Position numbers and translations under genes: made by a program. The notes below the pieces were generated by a model. That model was not told where the DNA came from, did not search any database, and was given only the letters and a program-made list of their open reading frames with translations. This document shows, in pieces, positions 9,567-17,485 of a stretch of 64,000 nucleotides of DNA (its first letter is position 1; each line of letters starts with the position of its first letter). The stretch lies in assembly GCF_003994855.1 (NCBI RefSeq), contig NZ_CP034142.1, forward strand, positions 2,790,001 to 2,854,000, in the 5' to 3' direction. The DNA is from Marinobacter sp. NP-4(2019) (GTDB lineage Bacteria > Pseudomonadota > Gammaproteobacteria > Pseudomonadales > Oleiphilaceae).

Positions 9567-10814
9567 TTAATCCTCGTAACGGCGGAAAATCAACGTGCCG
9601 TTGGTACCACCAAAACCGAAGGAATTGGACAGGGCAACGCGAACATCCGCTTTCCGGCTCTGGTTGGCAACGAAGTCCAGATCACAGCCGTCATCCGGGT
9701 TGTCCAGATTGATCGTGGGAGGCAATACGCCCTCACGAATCGCCAACACAGAAAAAATTGCCTCAACCGCACCGGCCGCTCCCAGCAAATGCCCGGTCAT
9801 GGACTTGGTACTGCTCATGGCGAGTTTACCGGCATGATCGGCAAACACACTCTTCACCGCTGCGACTTCGGCCACGTCCCCCACCTGGGTCGAGGTACCA
9901 TGGGCATTGATATAATCAATCTCGGACGGCTCGATGCCCGCATCCCGAATGGCGTTTTTCATCGAGCGCGCAGCCCCTTCACCAGACTCCGGGGGAGCGG
10001 TGATGTGGTGGGCATCGTCACTCATGCCAAACCCGATCACTTCACCGTAGATCGTGGCGCCACGGCGCTGGGCATGTTCCAGATCTTCCAGCACCAGCAC
10101 CCCGGCACCGTCGCTCAGGACAAAACCGTCCCGCTCCCTGTCCCAGGGGCGACTCGCCTTCTGCGGCTCGTCGTTGCGGGTGGACAGCGCCCGGGCCGCG
10201 GAGAACGCCGCCAAGCCGGTGCGGGTGGTGGCCATTTCCGAACCACCAGCCAGCATCACGTCGGCATCACCGTAGGCAATTGTCCGGGCGGCGTAACCGA
10301 TATTGTGGGTACCCGTCGTGCAGGCCGTGGTAATGGCAATATTGGGGCCGCGATAGCCAAAGCGGATGGCCACATTCCCGGAAATCATATTGATCACCGA
10401 GGCAGGCACAAAGAACGGCGACACCTTGCGCGGCCCTGACTTATCCATGGCCAGTACGCTTTTCTCGATAAATTCCAGGCCACCGATACCCGAGCCGATA
10501 GCGACACCCACACGTTCGCTATCCAGATCGGTGTATTGATCCAGGCCGCTAGCCTCGACTGCCTGTTGCGCGGCAATCAGACCGTAATGGATAAAGGCGT
10601 CCAGCTTTCGGGCATCCTTTGCCGACAGGTAGGGTTCGATGTCCAGATCCTTGACGGCACCGCCTATCCGGGTGTTGTAGCCGGAAGCATCAAAGCGATC
10701 AATCGTCCCTATTCCGCTCCGCCCCGCCTGGATTCCTTCCCACGAGGACTCGACACTGTTACCCAGTGGCGACAGCATGCCCATGCCTGTAATCACAACA
10801 CGTCGTTTAGTCAT
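9567..10814 (-). CDS. fabF: 3-oxoacyl-ACP synthase II
   Basis: Elongates acyl-ACP with malonyl-ACP. The Cys-His-His triad is visible: Cys165 in TTACTTGTHN, then INAHGTSTQVGD and KSMTGHLLGAAG, with the C-terminal FGFGGTNG. The start at 10814 gives 415 residues (MTKRRVVITG) and has GAAAGGGG upstream. An earlier in-frame ATG at 10847 would add 11 unconserved residues and bury that ribosome site. It is separated from acpP by a terminator hairpin, so its level may be lower than that of acpP. Confidence 0.97.
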   Translation of the reverse strand: MTKRRVVITGMGMLSPLGNSVESSWEGIQAGRSGIGTIDRFDASGYNTRIGGAVKDLDIEPYLSAKDARKLDAFIHYGLIAAQQAVEASGLDQYTDLDSERVGVAIGSGIGGLEFIEKSVLAMDKSGPRKVSPFFVPASVINMISGNVAIRFGYRGPNIAITTACTTGTHNIGYAARTIAYGDADVMLAGGSEMATTRTGLAAFSAARALSTRNDEPQKASRPWDRERDGFVLSDGAGVLVLEDLEHAQRRGATIYGEVIGFGMSDDAHHITAPPESGEGAARSMKNAIRDAGIEPSEIDYINAHGTSTQVGDVAEVAAVKSVFADHAGKLAMSSTKSMTGHLLGAAGAVEAIFSVLAIREGVLPPTINLDNPDDGCDLDFVANQSRKADVRVALSNSFGFGGTNGTLIFRRYED

Positions 10815-10880
10815 AACCCCTTTCACCTGATTTGAACCGTGTGACACCGAAATCCGAATTAGAAATTAAGATCAGCCAAT

Positions 10881-10918
10881 AAAAAAGCCGTCCTTAGATT
10901 TTACACTAGGACGGCTTC
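10881..10918 (-). terminator. Terminator/attenuator between acpP and fabF
   Basis: On the minus strand an 11-bp stem (AAGCCGTCCTA / TAGGACGGCTT type, with one loop of about a dozen bases) ends in six T residues, 30 bp after acpP. It probably makes a short abundant acpP message with partial read-through into fabF. Confidence 0.85.
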
Positions 10919-10946
10919 TGGCCTGGCTTAAAAAACGTGCAGAGTA

Positions 10947-11180
10947 TCAGGTGTGCGCGACAATGTAGTCGATCGCGTCCTGAACACTTGTCAGCTTCTC
11001 GGCCTCTTCGTCAGGAATCTCGGTTTCAAATTCCTCTTCCAGTGCCATAACCAGCTCAACGGTGTCCAGTGAGTCAGCGCCAAGATCCTCTACAAAAGAA
11101 GATGAATTCTGAACTTCGGACTCTTTAACGCCCAACTGCTCACAAACGATCTTCTTCACGCGCTCTTCAACTGTACTCAT
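10947..11180 (-). CDS. acpP: Acyl carrier protein
   Basis: The small acidic carrier of fatty acid synthesis intermediates. It has 77 residues, with the phosphopantetheine attachment motif GADSLDTVEL (Ser37) and the acidic helix II MALEEEFETEIPDEEAE. Length and sequence are typical. It has a good promoter of its own in the fabG-acpP gap and a terminator right after it, fitting the very high expression usual for this gene. Confidence 0.99.
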   Translation of the reverse strand: MSTVEERVKKIVCEQLGVKESEVQNSSSFVEDLGADSLDTVELVMALEEEFETEIPDEEAEKLTSVQDAIDYIVAHT

Positions 11181-11223
11181 AATGTCCTCACTTTTGTGTC
11201 AACCAAGCAACTTAAGTGCTGCA

Positions 11224-11252
11224 AGTGTAGTTTAAACCCTACCCGCAAACAA
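11224..11252 (-). promoter_or_regulatory. Predicted sigma-70 promoter of acpP
   Basis: On the minus strand TTGTTT and TACACT are separated by 17 bases, about 45 bases upstream of the acpP start. The match is moderate (3 and 4 of 6), supported by its position in the gap between fabG and acpP. Confidence 0.55.
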
Positions 11253-11312
11253 GCAGGGATTCTGTTAAACATGTTGTGCGACAAGGAGTTGCGCACAAGC
11301 CCTGAAATGGGC

Positions 11313-12056
11313 TTATCCCATGTACATGCCACCGTTTACGTGGATGGTCTCACCCGTTACGTAACCGGCCGATTCCGACGCCAGGAAGGCAACCACGGCT
11401 GCGACTTCTTCCGGCTCACCCAGACGACCCGCGGGTATGACTTCCAGCATAGCCTCGCGTTGCTTATCGTCCAGTTTTCGAGTCATATCCGTGTCGATAA
11501 ATCCGGGCGCCACGCAATTTGCAGTGATGCCACGATTCGACATTTCTTTCGCCAGGCTTCGGGTAAAGCCTTCCACGCCGGCTTTTGCAGCGCAGTAGTT
11601 GCCCTGCCCGGGGTTACCCATGCCCGCCACGACGGAACTGATATTGATGATTCGCCCCCAACGGGCCTTGGCCATCCCGCGAAGCACCGCCTTGCTGGTG
11701 CGGTACACGCTGGACAGGTTGGTTTCCAGCACGGAAGTCCAGTCATCATCCTTCAGACGCATCAGGAGGTTATCACGGGTAATACCGGCATTATTGACCA
11801 GGATCACCGGCGCGCCGGATTTTTCCGACACCGCCTTGAGGCCTTCCTCGATACTGCCGGGGTCCGCGACGTTCATCACGATGCCGTAGCCATTCAGCCC
11901 CGCCTCTTTCATGGCGGCCGAAATCGATTCAGCCCCCTCAGCGCTGGTTGCCGTACCTACCACCTCGGCGCCCTGCTCTGCCAATGCCCGCGCAATGGCC
12001 TTACCAATACCGCGGGTCGCACCGGTAACCAGTGCGGTTTTGCCTTCAAGAGACAT
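11313..12056 (-). CDS. fabG: 3-oxoacyl-ACP reductase
   Basis: The NADPH-dependent SDR that reduces 3-oxoacyl-ACP. It has 247 residues. The cofactor motif TGATRGIG is at residues 11-18, NNAG at 88-91, and the catalytic Ser141, Tyr154 and Lys158 lie in NISSVVAG and NYCAAKAG. It ends with the conserved HVNGGMYM. It follows fabD by 35 bp in the usual fabD-fabG-acpP order. Confidence 0.97.
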   Translation of the reverse strand: MSLEGKTALVTGATRGIGKAIARALAEQGAEVVGTATSAEGAESISAAMKEAGLNGYGIVMNVADPGSIEEGLKAVSEKSGAPVILVNNAGITRDNLLMRLKDDDWTSVLETNLSSVYRTSKAVLRGMAKARWGRIINISSVVAGMGNPGQGNYCAAKAGVEGFTRSLAKEMSNRGITANCVAPGFIDTDMTRKLDDKQREAMLEVIPAGRLGEPEEVAAVVAFLASESAGYVTGETIHVNGGMYMG

Positions 12057-12091
12057 GGTTCGCTCCCTTCTGTTTAGGACTATCCAACGGT

Positions 12092-13030
12092 TCAGGACTG
12101 TCCGAATGCATCCATTGCTTTCGCGAGCGCATCCGGGTCTTCAATTCCATGCACCGACAAATTGCGGTCGATACGCTTGATCAGACCAGCAAGAACCTTA
12201 CCAGCCCCACATTCAACGGCAACCTGCACGTCACTGGCGACCAGCGCACGTACCGAATCGGTCCAGAGCACCGGCGAATAAAGCTGCTTGACCAGATTGG
12301 CCTTCAGTGTATCGGCATCCGTCCCCGCCGATGCATTAACATTCTGTATGATGGGGATGACAGCATCATTAAAACTGACTTCATCCAGTGCGGTGGCCAG
12401 TTCCTCAGCGGCGCCTTTCATCAGTGCACAATGAGAGGGCACACTCACCGGCAATGGCATGGCCTTGCGAGCCCCTTTCGCCTTGCAGGCCTCGACCGCG
12501 CGCTCCACAGCCGCAGCGGAACCGGCAATAACCACTTGCCCCGGTGCATTGAAATTAACAGCAGACACCACGTCGCCGCTGGCCGCTTCTTCGCAGGCGG
12601 CAACCACGTCAGCATCCTCAAGCCCGAGAATAGCCGCCATTTTGCCCTCACCGGCGGGCACAGCATTCTGCATCAACTCGCCACGCAGGCGCACGAGCTC
12701 GATGGCATCCAGAAAGTCCAGGCTTTCCGCCGCCACCAGTGCACTGTATTCACCCAGGCTGTGCCCGGCCAGAAAATCGGGCCGTTTACCACCAGCAACA
12801 AACCACTGCCGCCAAAGGGCAATGCTTGCAGTCAGCAACGCGGGTTGGGTAACCATGGTCTGGTTGAGCTCTTCTGCGGGGCCTTTCTGACAAAGGTGCC
12901 ACAGATCGTAACCAAGATGTTGAGACGCTTCGGAGAAGGTCTGTTCGATAATGGGCCAGTGCTCGGCAGCTGTTGCCAGCATGCCTACTGACTGCGACCC
13001 CTGTCCGGGAAAAATAAAGGCTGATTTCAT
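12092..13030 (-). CDS. fabD: Malonyl-CoA:ACP transacylase
   Basis: Moves malonyl from CoA to ACP. The 312-residue form begins with MKSAFIFPGQGSQ, as in the family. The nucleophile Ser91 is in GHSLGEY, and the catalytic His lies in SVPSHCALM. A longer frame from 13075 would add 15 unconserved residues upstream of the FPGQGSQ block and is rejected. A possible promoter overlaps that discarded extension. Confidence 0.96.
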   Translation of the reverse strand: MKSAFIFPGQGSQSVGMLATAAEHWPIIEQTFSEASQHLGYDLWHLCQKGPAEELNQTMVTQPALLTASIALWRQWFVAGGKRPDFLAGHSLGEYSALVAAESLDFLDAIELVRLRGELMQNAVPAGEGKMAAILGLEDADVVAACEEAASGDVVSAVNFNAPGQVVIAGSAAAVERAVEACKAKGARKAMPLPVSVPSHCALMKGAAEELATALDEVSFNDAVIPIIQNVNASAGTDADTLKANLVKQLYSPVLWTDSVRALVASDVQVAVECGAGKVLAGLIKRIDRNLSVHGIEDPDALAKAMDAFGQS

Positions 13031-13074
13031 AAGCGGAATCTTACCGTCATTGGAGGGTTGCGGGAGATTAGCCA

Positions 13075-13104
13075 ATAGTACAATTTAAGGTAAAGTCGCA
13101 CCAA
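13075..13104 (-). promoter_or_regulatory. Possible promoter of fabD
   Basis: On the minus strand TTGGTG and TACTAT are spaced by 18 bases, about 45 bases before the fabD start, in the 114-bp gap to plsX. The match to consensus is only moderate. Confidence 0.3.
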
Positions 13105-13143
13105 TGTACCGGCTTCAGAGAACAGACTTTAGTCGCAGACAGG

Positions 13144-14145
13144 TCAAATCATCAAATCGTCAAGGCGCTCATTGATACGCTGGGGCACCTCCAGCTCAAC
13201 CTCCCTGACCGCCTGACGAATGGCCGAGAGCATGGCGCGCTCGTTGGCATTGCCATGGCTTTTGATCACCACGCCCTGCAGACCCAGCAAGCTGGCACCA
13301 TTGTGACGGGATGGGTCCATCAACCGCAGCAACCGACCAATAAGCGGGCGCGCCAGCAACCCAACAAATCGCCCATAGAGGGTGCGGGTAAAGGTCTGCT
13401 CCATCAATTCGATCAACAGGCCCGCCACGCCCTCTCCGGTTTTGAGGGCAATATTGCCGACAAAGCCATCACAGACCACGACATCCGCCACATCGCGAAA
13501 CAGATCACTGCCTTCTACGTAGCCGATGTAATTGATGGTATCGCACTGGGCCAACATGTGAGAGGCGAGACGCACCTGCTCATTTCCCTTGATCTCTTCC
13601 TCACCCACGTTAAGCAGGGCCACCCGGGGTTCTGGCTGGGCACATATTGCGGATGCCATCAGCGACCCCATCAGGGCGTATTGATACAGGTTTTCCGCAG
13701 TGGAATCGACATTGGCGCCCAGATCCAGAACATGGCACCGACCGCGCAGGGAGGGAATCAGTTTGGAAATCGCCGGGCGCTCAATACCCGGGTACATCCG
13801 AATAATGGATCGGCCAAACGCCATCAGCGCGCCGGTATTGCCCGCACTGACACAGCCCTGGGCCTCGCCATCGCGCACCAGACTGAGGGCTACCGCCATT
13901 GAGGAATTGCGCTTGTGTCTGAGCGCATGGGACGGGCGTTCGTTCATCCGAACCACATCCGCCGCTTCAACGATGCGAATTCGGGGGTGCCCGGGATCCA
14001 AAAAAGCCTCGAGCTCACTCCGGATACCAACCAGAATAAGACTCAAGGCTTCATTTTCGCGCACCGCATCCAGTGCCGCGGAGGCAACCACCGCGGCCCC
14101 GCGATCGCCACTCATGGCATCAATCGCAATGGTGACTGACGTCAC
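13144..14145 (-). CDS. plsX: Phosphate acyltransferase PlsX
   Basis: Makes acyl-phosphate from acyl-ACP, the first step of the PlsX/PlsY route to phosphatidic acid. The body is typical: TIAIDAMSGDRGA at the N terminus (usually AMGGD), CVSAGNTGALMA, LGANVDSTAENLYQYA, and VVCDGFVGNIALKTGEG. The start is uncertain. The GTG used here (14145, 333 residues) fits the family N terminus but has AAGG directly against it. A TTG at 14184, four bases after the rpmF stop, would add 13 residues and could be coupled to rpmF. No ATG is available upstream of the conserved block. Confidence 0.93.
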   Translation of the reverse strand: MTSVTIAIDAMSGDRGAAVVASAALDAVRENEALSLILVGIRSELEAFLDPGHPRIRIVEAADVVRMNERPSHALRHKRNSSMAVALSLVRDGEAQGCVSAGNTGALMAFGRSIIRMYPGIERPAISKLIPSLRGRCHVLDLGANVDSTAENLYQYALMGSLMASAICAQPEPRVALLNVGEEEIKGNEQVRLASHMLAQCDTINYIGYVEGSDLFRDVADVVVCDGFVGNIALKTGEGVAGLLIELMEQTFTRTLYGRFVGLLARPLIGRLLRLMDPSRHNGASLLGLQGVVIKSHGNANERAMLSAIRQAVREVELEVPQRINERLDDLMI

Positions 14146-14188
14146 CCTTTTTGCATCCGGCACTGGATTGCGGCCTGACTGCAACGAG

Positions 14189-14368
14189 TTACTCGTCGCG
14201 CGCTTCGATTACCTGCTTACCACGGTAAAAGCCGTCCGGAGACACGTGGTGACGACGATGAACTTCGCCGGTGGTTGTGTCAGTGGACAGAGTTGCGGCG
14301 CTCAGGGCGTCGTGTGAACGGCGCATGCCACGCTTTGAGCGGGTCTTTCGGTTTTGCTGTACAGCCAT
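14189..14368 (-). CDS. rpmF: 50S ribosomal protein L32
   Basis: A 59-residue basic protein beginning MAVQQNRKTRSKRGMRRSHD, the unmistakable start of L32. It contains the motif HRRHHVSPDGFYRGK and ends VIEARDE. GGAG lies eight bases before the ATG. It sits between yceD and plsX, as in most proteobacteria, tying ribosome and lipid synthesis genes into one unit. L32 of this type carries no zinc-binding cysteines, as seen here. Confidence 0.98.
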   Translation of the reverse strand: MAVQQNRKTRSKRGMRRSHDALSAATLSTDTTTGEVHRRHHVSPDGFYRGKQVIEARDE

Positions 14369-14457
14369 GATTATGCTCCTGACCTGTTAACGTGAACTAA
14401 AACAGTAACGTCTATTCGTTAGTATCGCGCTGGCTTCCCGCAGGACACCGCGCCCGG

Positions 14458-15012
14458 TTAATGCTTCTTCGTCTTGAGATCCGCCAGCACACTGAACGGG
14501 TTCTCACCTGATGGTTTCTCCGGCGCAGCCGACTCACCATCAGGCTCGTATGCTTCCAGATCTTCCCGGGCCGGACAGTCGTTCCGGTCGTGAAGCGGGA
14601 ATGGTGGCAGCACCAGCAGCAGTTCATCTTCACACATGGACCAGAGATCCGCACTGAACTCATCCGTCAGGAACGGCTCCAACTCCTTCGGTAACTGCTG
14701 CGCCTGTTCATCACTGGTAACGAGCCCCAGCGTAAATTCAGAATCCAGTGTCCGGTGCATGGCATTCATGCAGCGCTGGCATTCCAGATCGACCGGCGCC
14801 CGCAACTCTCCCGATACGATGCGACGACGTTGACTGTCCATGGTGAATGACAGACGAACCCGGCACACCGCCCCCTCGCCATAACCCAGTATCGCTTCAC
14901 GGAAACGCGACAACCCGATCAGAGGAATTTCTCCCTCCAACACGGTGTTCTGCTCCGCCAACCGATAGGGATCGACAGATCTGGGTAACTCGGCGTTTGA
15001 CGCTTTTGACAT
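14458..15012 (-). CDS. yceD: YceD family protein (DUF177), 23S rRNA accumulation protein
   Basis: The 184-residue DUF177/YceD protein is encoded upstream of rpmF in most bacteria; the E. coli homologue affects 23S rRNA accumulation. The N terminus PRSVDPYRLAEQNTVLEG and the Cys pair in DLECQRCMNAM are family hallmarks. The C-terminal half is acidic, with one further Cys (CPAREDLEAYEP). The ATG lies only about 3 bases after the likely transcription start, so the message may be leaderless. Confidence 0.92.
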   Translation of the reverse strand: MSKASNAELPRSVDPYRLAEQNTVLEGEIPLIGLSRFREAILGYGEGAVCRVRLSFTMDSQRRRIVSGELRAPVDLECQRCMNAMHRTLDSEFTLGLVTSDEQAQQLPKELEPFLTDEFSADLWSMCEDELLLVLPPFPLHDRNDCPAREDLEAYEPDGESAAPEKPSGENPFSVLADLKTKKH

Positions 15013-15021
15013 AGGCGCGCA

Positions 15022-15050
15022 ATTTTAGGGGCCCGACGGGCCGCTGTCAA
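15022..15050 (-). promoter_or_regulatory. Near-consensus sigma-70 promoter of yceD-rpmF-plsX
   Basis: On the minus strand a perfect TTGACA and a TAAAAT are separated by exactly 17 bases. The minus-10 box ends nine bases before the yceD ATG, so transcription should begin at about 15015, leaving almost no 5' untranslated region. Confidence 0.85.
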
Positions 15051-15141
15051 AGACTTCATTGCCTTTTGCACAGCGGTTCCGGTATGAATAGGTGTATTCT
15101 ACGACAAATCCCGGCAGTGCCGCTGAAAAACAGGCAAATTC

Positions 15142-15735
15142 ATGAAGTCACAACCATTACTGCTCGCCTCGTCTTCCCCCTATCGCCGGGAGTTGCTCCA
15201 ACGGCTGGGCCTGCCCTTTACCTGCGCAAGCCCGGATATAGACGAATCCATCCAGCCCGGTGAAACTGCGGAGAACTTGGCCACCAGACTGGCCAGGCAA
15301 AAGGCCCAGGCACTGGCATCCAGCCACCCGGGACACTGGATTATCGGCTCCGACCAGGTTGCCTGCCTGCCCGACGGCACCATACTCAACAAACCGGGCA
15401 ACCACGAACAGGCCGTTCGCCAACTCACCAGAAGCAGCGGCCAGCAGGTCACCTTCCTGACAGGCCTTGCCCTGACTAATGCCGACACTGGCGCCAGCCA
15501 GGTTCACTGCGAGCCCTACCAGGTGCACTTCAGAACCCTGGAAACCAGGGAAATAGAAAGCTACCTGGCAAGGGAACAGCCCTATGACTGCGCCGGCAGC
15601 TTCAAGATGGAAGGGCTGGGCATCGCCCTGTTCGAGTCCCTGGAAGGACGGGACCCGAACAGCCTGGTCGGCCTGCCACTGATTGCCCTGATCGACATGT
15701 TGCGCTCCTGGGGCCAGAACCCTTTGCTGCGCTAG
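15142..15735 (+). CDS. Maf-like nucleotide pyrophosphatase, YceF type
   Basis: A Maf/HAM1-family house-cleaning enzyme that hydrolyses non-canonical nucleoside triphosphates to monophosphates. The YceF subgroup acts on 7-methyl-GTP. The protein has 197 residues. The start LLLASSSPYRRELLQRLGL is the Maf signature, and SPDIDE, GSDQVA and YDCAGSFKMEGLG follow. Divergence from yceD-rpmF is the normal place for the YceF subgroup. The stop codon shares a CTAG palindrome with the sppA stop on the other strand. Confidence 0.93.
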   Translation: MKSQPLLLASSSPYRRELLQRLGLPFTCASPDIDESIQPGETAENLATRLARQKAQALASSHPGHWIIGSDQVACLPDGTILNKPGNHEQAVRQLTRSSGQQVTFLTGLALTNADTGASQVHCEPYQVHFRTLETREIESYLAREQPYDCAGSFKMEGLGIALFESLEGRDPNSLVGLPLIALIDMLRSWGQNPLLR

Positions 15736-16763
15736 CGAAGCTCAAAACGCGCTTCCATCATGCGATTGGCCAGGGCATTACCGACAGACACCCCAAACTG
15801 ATCAACGATATCCTGGAACGGTGACTTGCGACGACTGTAGTCAACCAAGTCTTCCTCGCCAATCACCTGACGGGCAACGTGAGAGGCACTCCCCAGACCA
15901 TCGATCAACCCCAACTCCAGCGCCTGCTCTCCACTCCAGACCAGCCCCGAAAACAGCCGCTCGTCATCCGCCAGGCGATCACCTCGCCCTTCCCGGACCT
16001 TTTCAATGAACTGGCTATGGGTGGTTTCCAGCACACCCTGCCAGAAAGCAACTTCCTCTTCATTTTCCGGAGAGAACGGGTCCAGGAAAGCCTTATTTTC
16101 GCCCGCAGTGTATAGCCGGCGCTCAATCCCGACCTTATCCATCACCCCGGTAAACCCGAAACCACCGGCCACTACGCCGATGGAGCCCACCAGACTGGCC
16201 TTATCGGCATATATCTCATCCGCAGCGGCGGCAATGTAGTAAGCCCCGGAGGCACCGACATCGGAAATGACAGCATAGACCTTCTTGTCCGGATGCTCGC
16301 CACGAAGACGCTGAATCTCATCGTAGACATAGCCGGCCTGAACCGGACTGCCGCCTCCGCTATTAATGCGCAACACAACCGCAACGGAATTATCCGCCTC
16401 GAAAGCCTTACGCAGGGAGCCGACGATATTGTCCGCACTGGCAAGTTCGTCAGCCGCGATGGTTCCGTTTATCTCCACCAAAGCTGTATGCGAGCCCGTG
16501 GCCGCCTCCAGGCTGTCACCCAAAGGAAACTTGATGATAAACAGCAAGGCAAACAGGTATGCAAACGTCAGCAGCTTGAAAAAGATCCCCCAGCGGCGAC
16601 TTTTCCGCTGCTCGGACTGAAGGGAAAGCACCAGCTTTTCAATCAGCTTCCAGTCACGACCGCTTTCCGGCGGCAGATTCGGCTTCCTGCCGCCACCCGA
16701 CGACTCAGGCGTTGCCGGAGGATCTCCCCACTCGGGCTTGTTGTCAGAATTCCACTCACTCAT
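15732..16763 (-). CDS. sppA: Signal peptide peptidase SppA (S49 family)
   Basis: An inner-membrane serine protease that degrades cleaved signal peptides and related membrane fragments. The 343-residue short form has a Pro-rich cytoplasmic tail (1-55), one membrane helix (about 58-78), and a single S49 domain. The likely Ser/Lys dyad is Ser172 in DVGASGAYY and Lys224 in GENKAFLDPF; the spacing of 52 equals that of characterised short SppA enzymes. INSGGGSP is also conserved. It lies 29 bp downstream of the HAD gene, probably in one unit with it and rluC. Confidence 0.93.
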   Translation of the reverse strand: MSEWNSDNKPEWGDPPATPESSGGGRKPNLPPESGRDWKLIEKLVLSLQSEQRKSRRWGIFFKLLTFAYLFALLFIIKFPLGDSLEAATGSHTALVEINGTIAADELASADNIVGSLRKAFEADNSVAVVLRINSGGGSPVQAGYVYDEIQRLRGEHPDKKVYAVISDVGASGAYYIAAAADEIYADKASLVGSIGVVAGGFGFTGVMDKVGIERRLYTAGENKAFLDPFSPENEEEVAFWQGVLETTHSQFIEKVREGRGDRLADDERLFSGLVWSGEQALELGLIDGLGSASHVARQVIGEEDLVDYSRRKSPFQDIVDQFGVSVGNALANRMMEARFELR

Positions 16764-16792
16764 ACCCAGCTTTCCTTAGTTACTGATACCGC

Positions 16793-17440
16793 TCACAAAC
16801 CCAGTACATCCCGCAGATCCCGCACGGATTCGACGACCGCATGCGGCGCATACTGCCCGAGAACATCCCGCTTGTGGACACCCCACTCGACTCCGATTGA
16901 AGGCATCCCGATACGCTGCGCCATCTCAAGATCGTAGCGGGTATCACCGATCATCACTGCCTCGGAGGGCTCAATTCCGTAAAACGTAATGATCTCTTTC
17001 AACATGGCCGGGTCCGGCTTGGACCGAGTCTCATCGGCACAACGGGTGATGTCGAAATGCACCCCAAGCCCGCTCGACACCAAAGCACCGTCCAGCCCCC
17101 GGCGACTCTTACCGGTCGCCACCGAACACCCTCGGCCTGCAAGACGAATATCCGTCACCACATCCGCCATCCCCTCAAACACATTCTGGGGCGTGGTTAC
17201 CTTGGCGAAAAAATAGCGTGCGTAACCTTCACGGATCGCGTTCATTTCTGCGCGACTGATGCCCGGATAGAGCTTTTCCAGAGCCTCGACCATCCCTAAT
17301 CCGATGATATCCCGATACGCTTCACGCTCAAGGGCCGGGTAGCCCAAGTCAGTGGCCGCCTGATGAAGGCTGTCCGCAATATGTTCCACGGAATCCACCA
17401 GGGTGCCATCCCAGTCAAAAATCACGACTTTAACGTCCAT
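16793..17440 (-). CDS. HAD-family phosphatase (phosphoglycolate phosphatase-like)
   Basis: A haloacid dehalogenase-type hydrolase of 215 residues. Motif I is FDWDGTLVDS with Asp9 and Asp11, motif II lies in VATGKSRRGLDGAL, motif III is the Lys in ETRSKPDPAML, and motif IV is MIGDTRYDLEMA. It has a helical cap typical of Gph-like enzymes. The substrate cannot be read from sequence. The start at 17440 has AGGAA upstream; the longer frame from 17473 adds 11 unconserved residues. The position between rluC and sppA matches the Pseudomonas order as I recall it. Confidence 0.9.
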   Translation of the reverse strand: MDVKVVIFDWDGTLVDSVEHIADSLHQAATDLGYPALEREAYRDIIGLGMVEALEKLYPGISRAEMNAIREGYARYFFAKVTTPQNVFEGMADVVTDIRLAGRGCSVATGKSRRGLDGALVSSGLGVHFDITRCADETRSKPDPAMLKEIITFYGIEPSEAVMIGDTRYDLEMAQRIGMPSIGVEWGVHKRDVLGQYAPHAVVESVRDLRDVLGL

Positions 17441-17485
17441 AAACCTGTTCCTGCTTTCCCGATAAACTGGCACTGCGGGCCTGGG

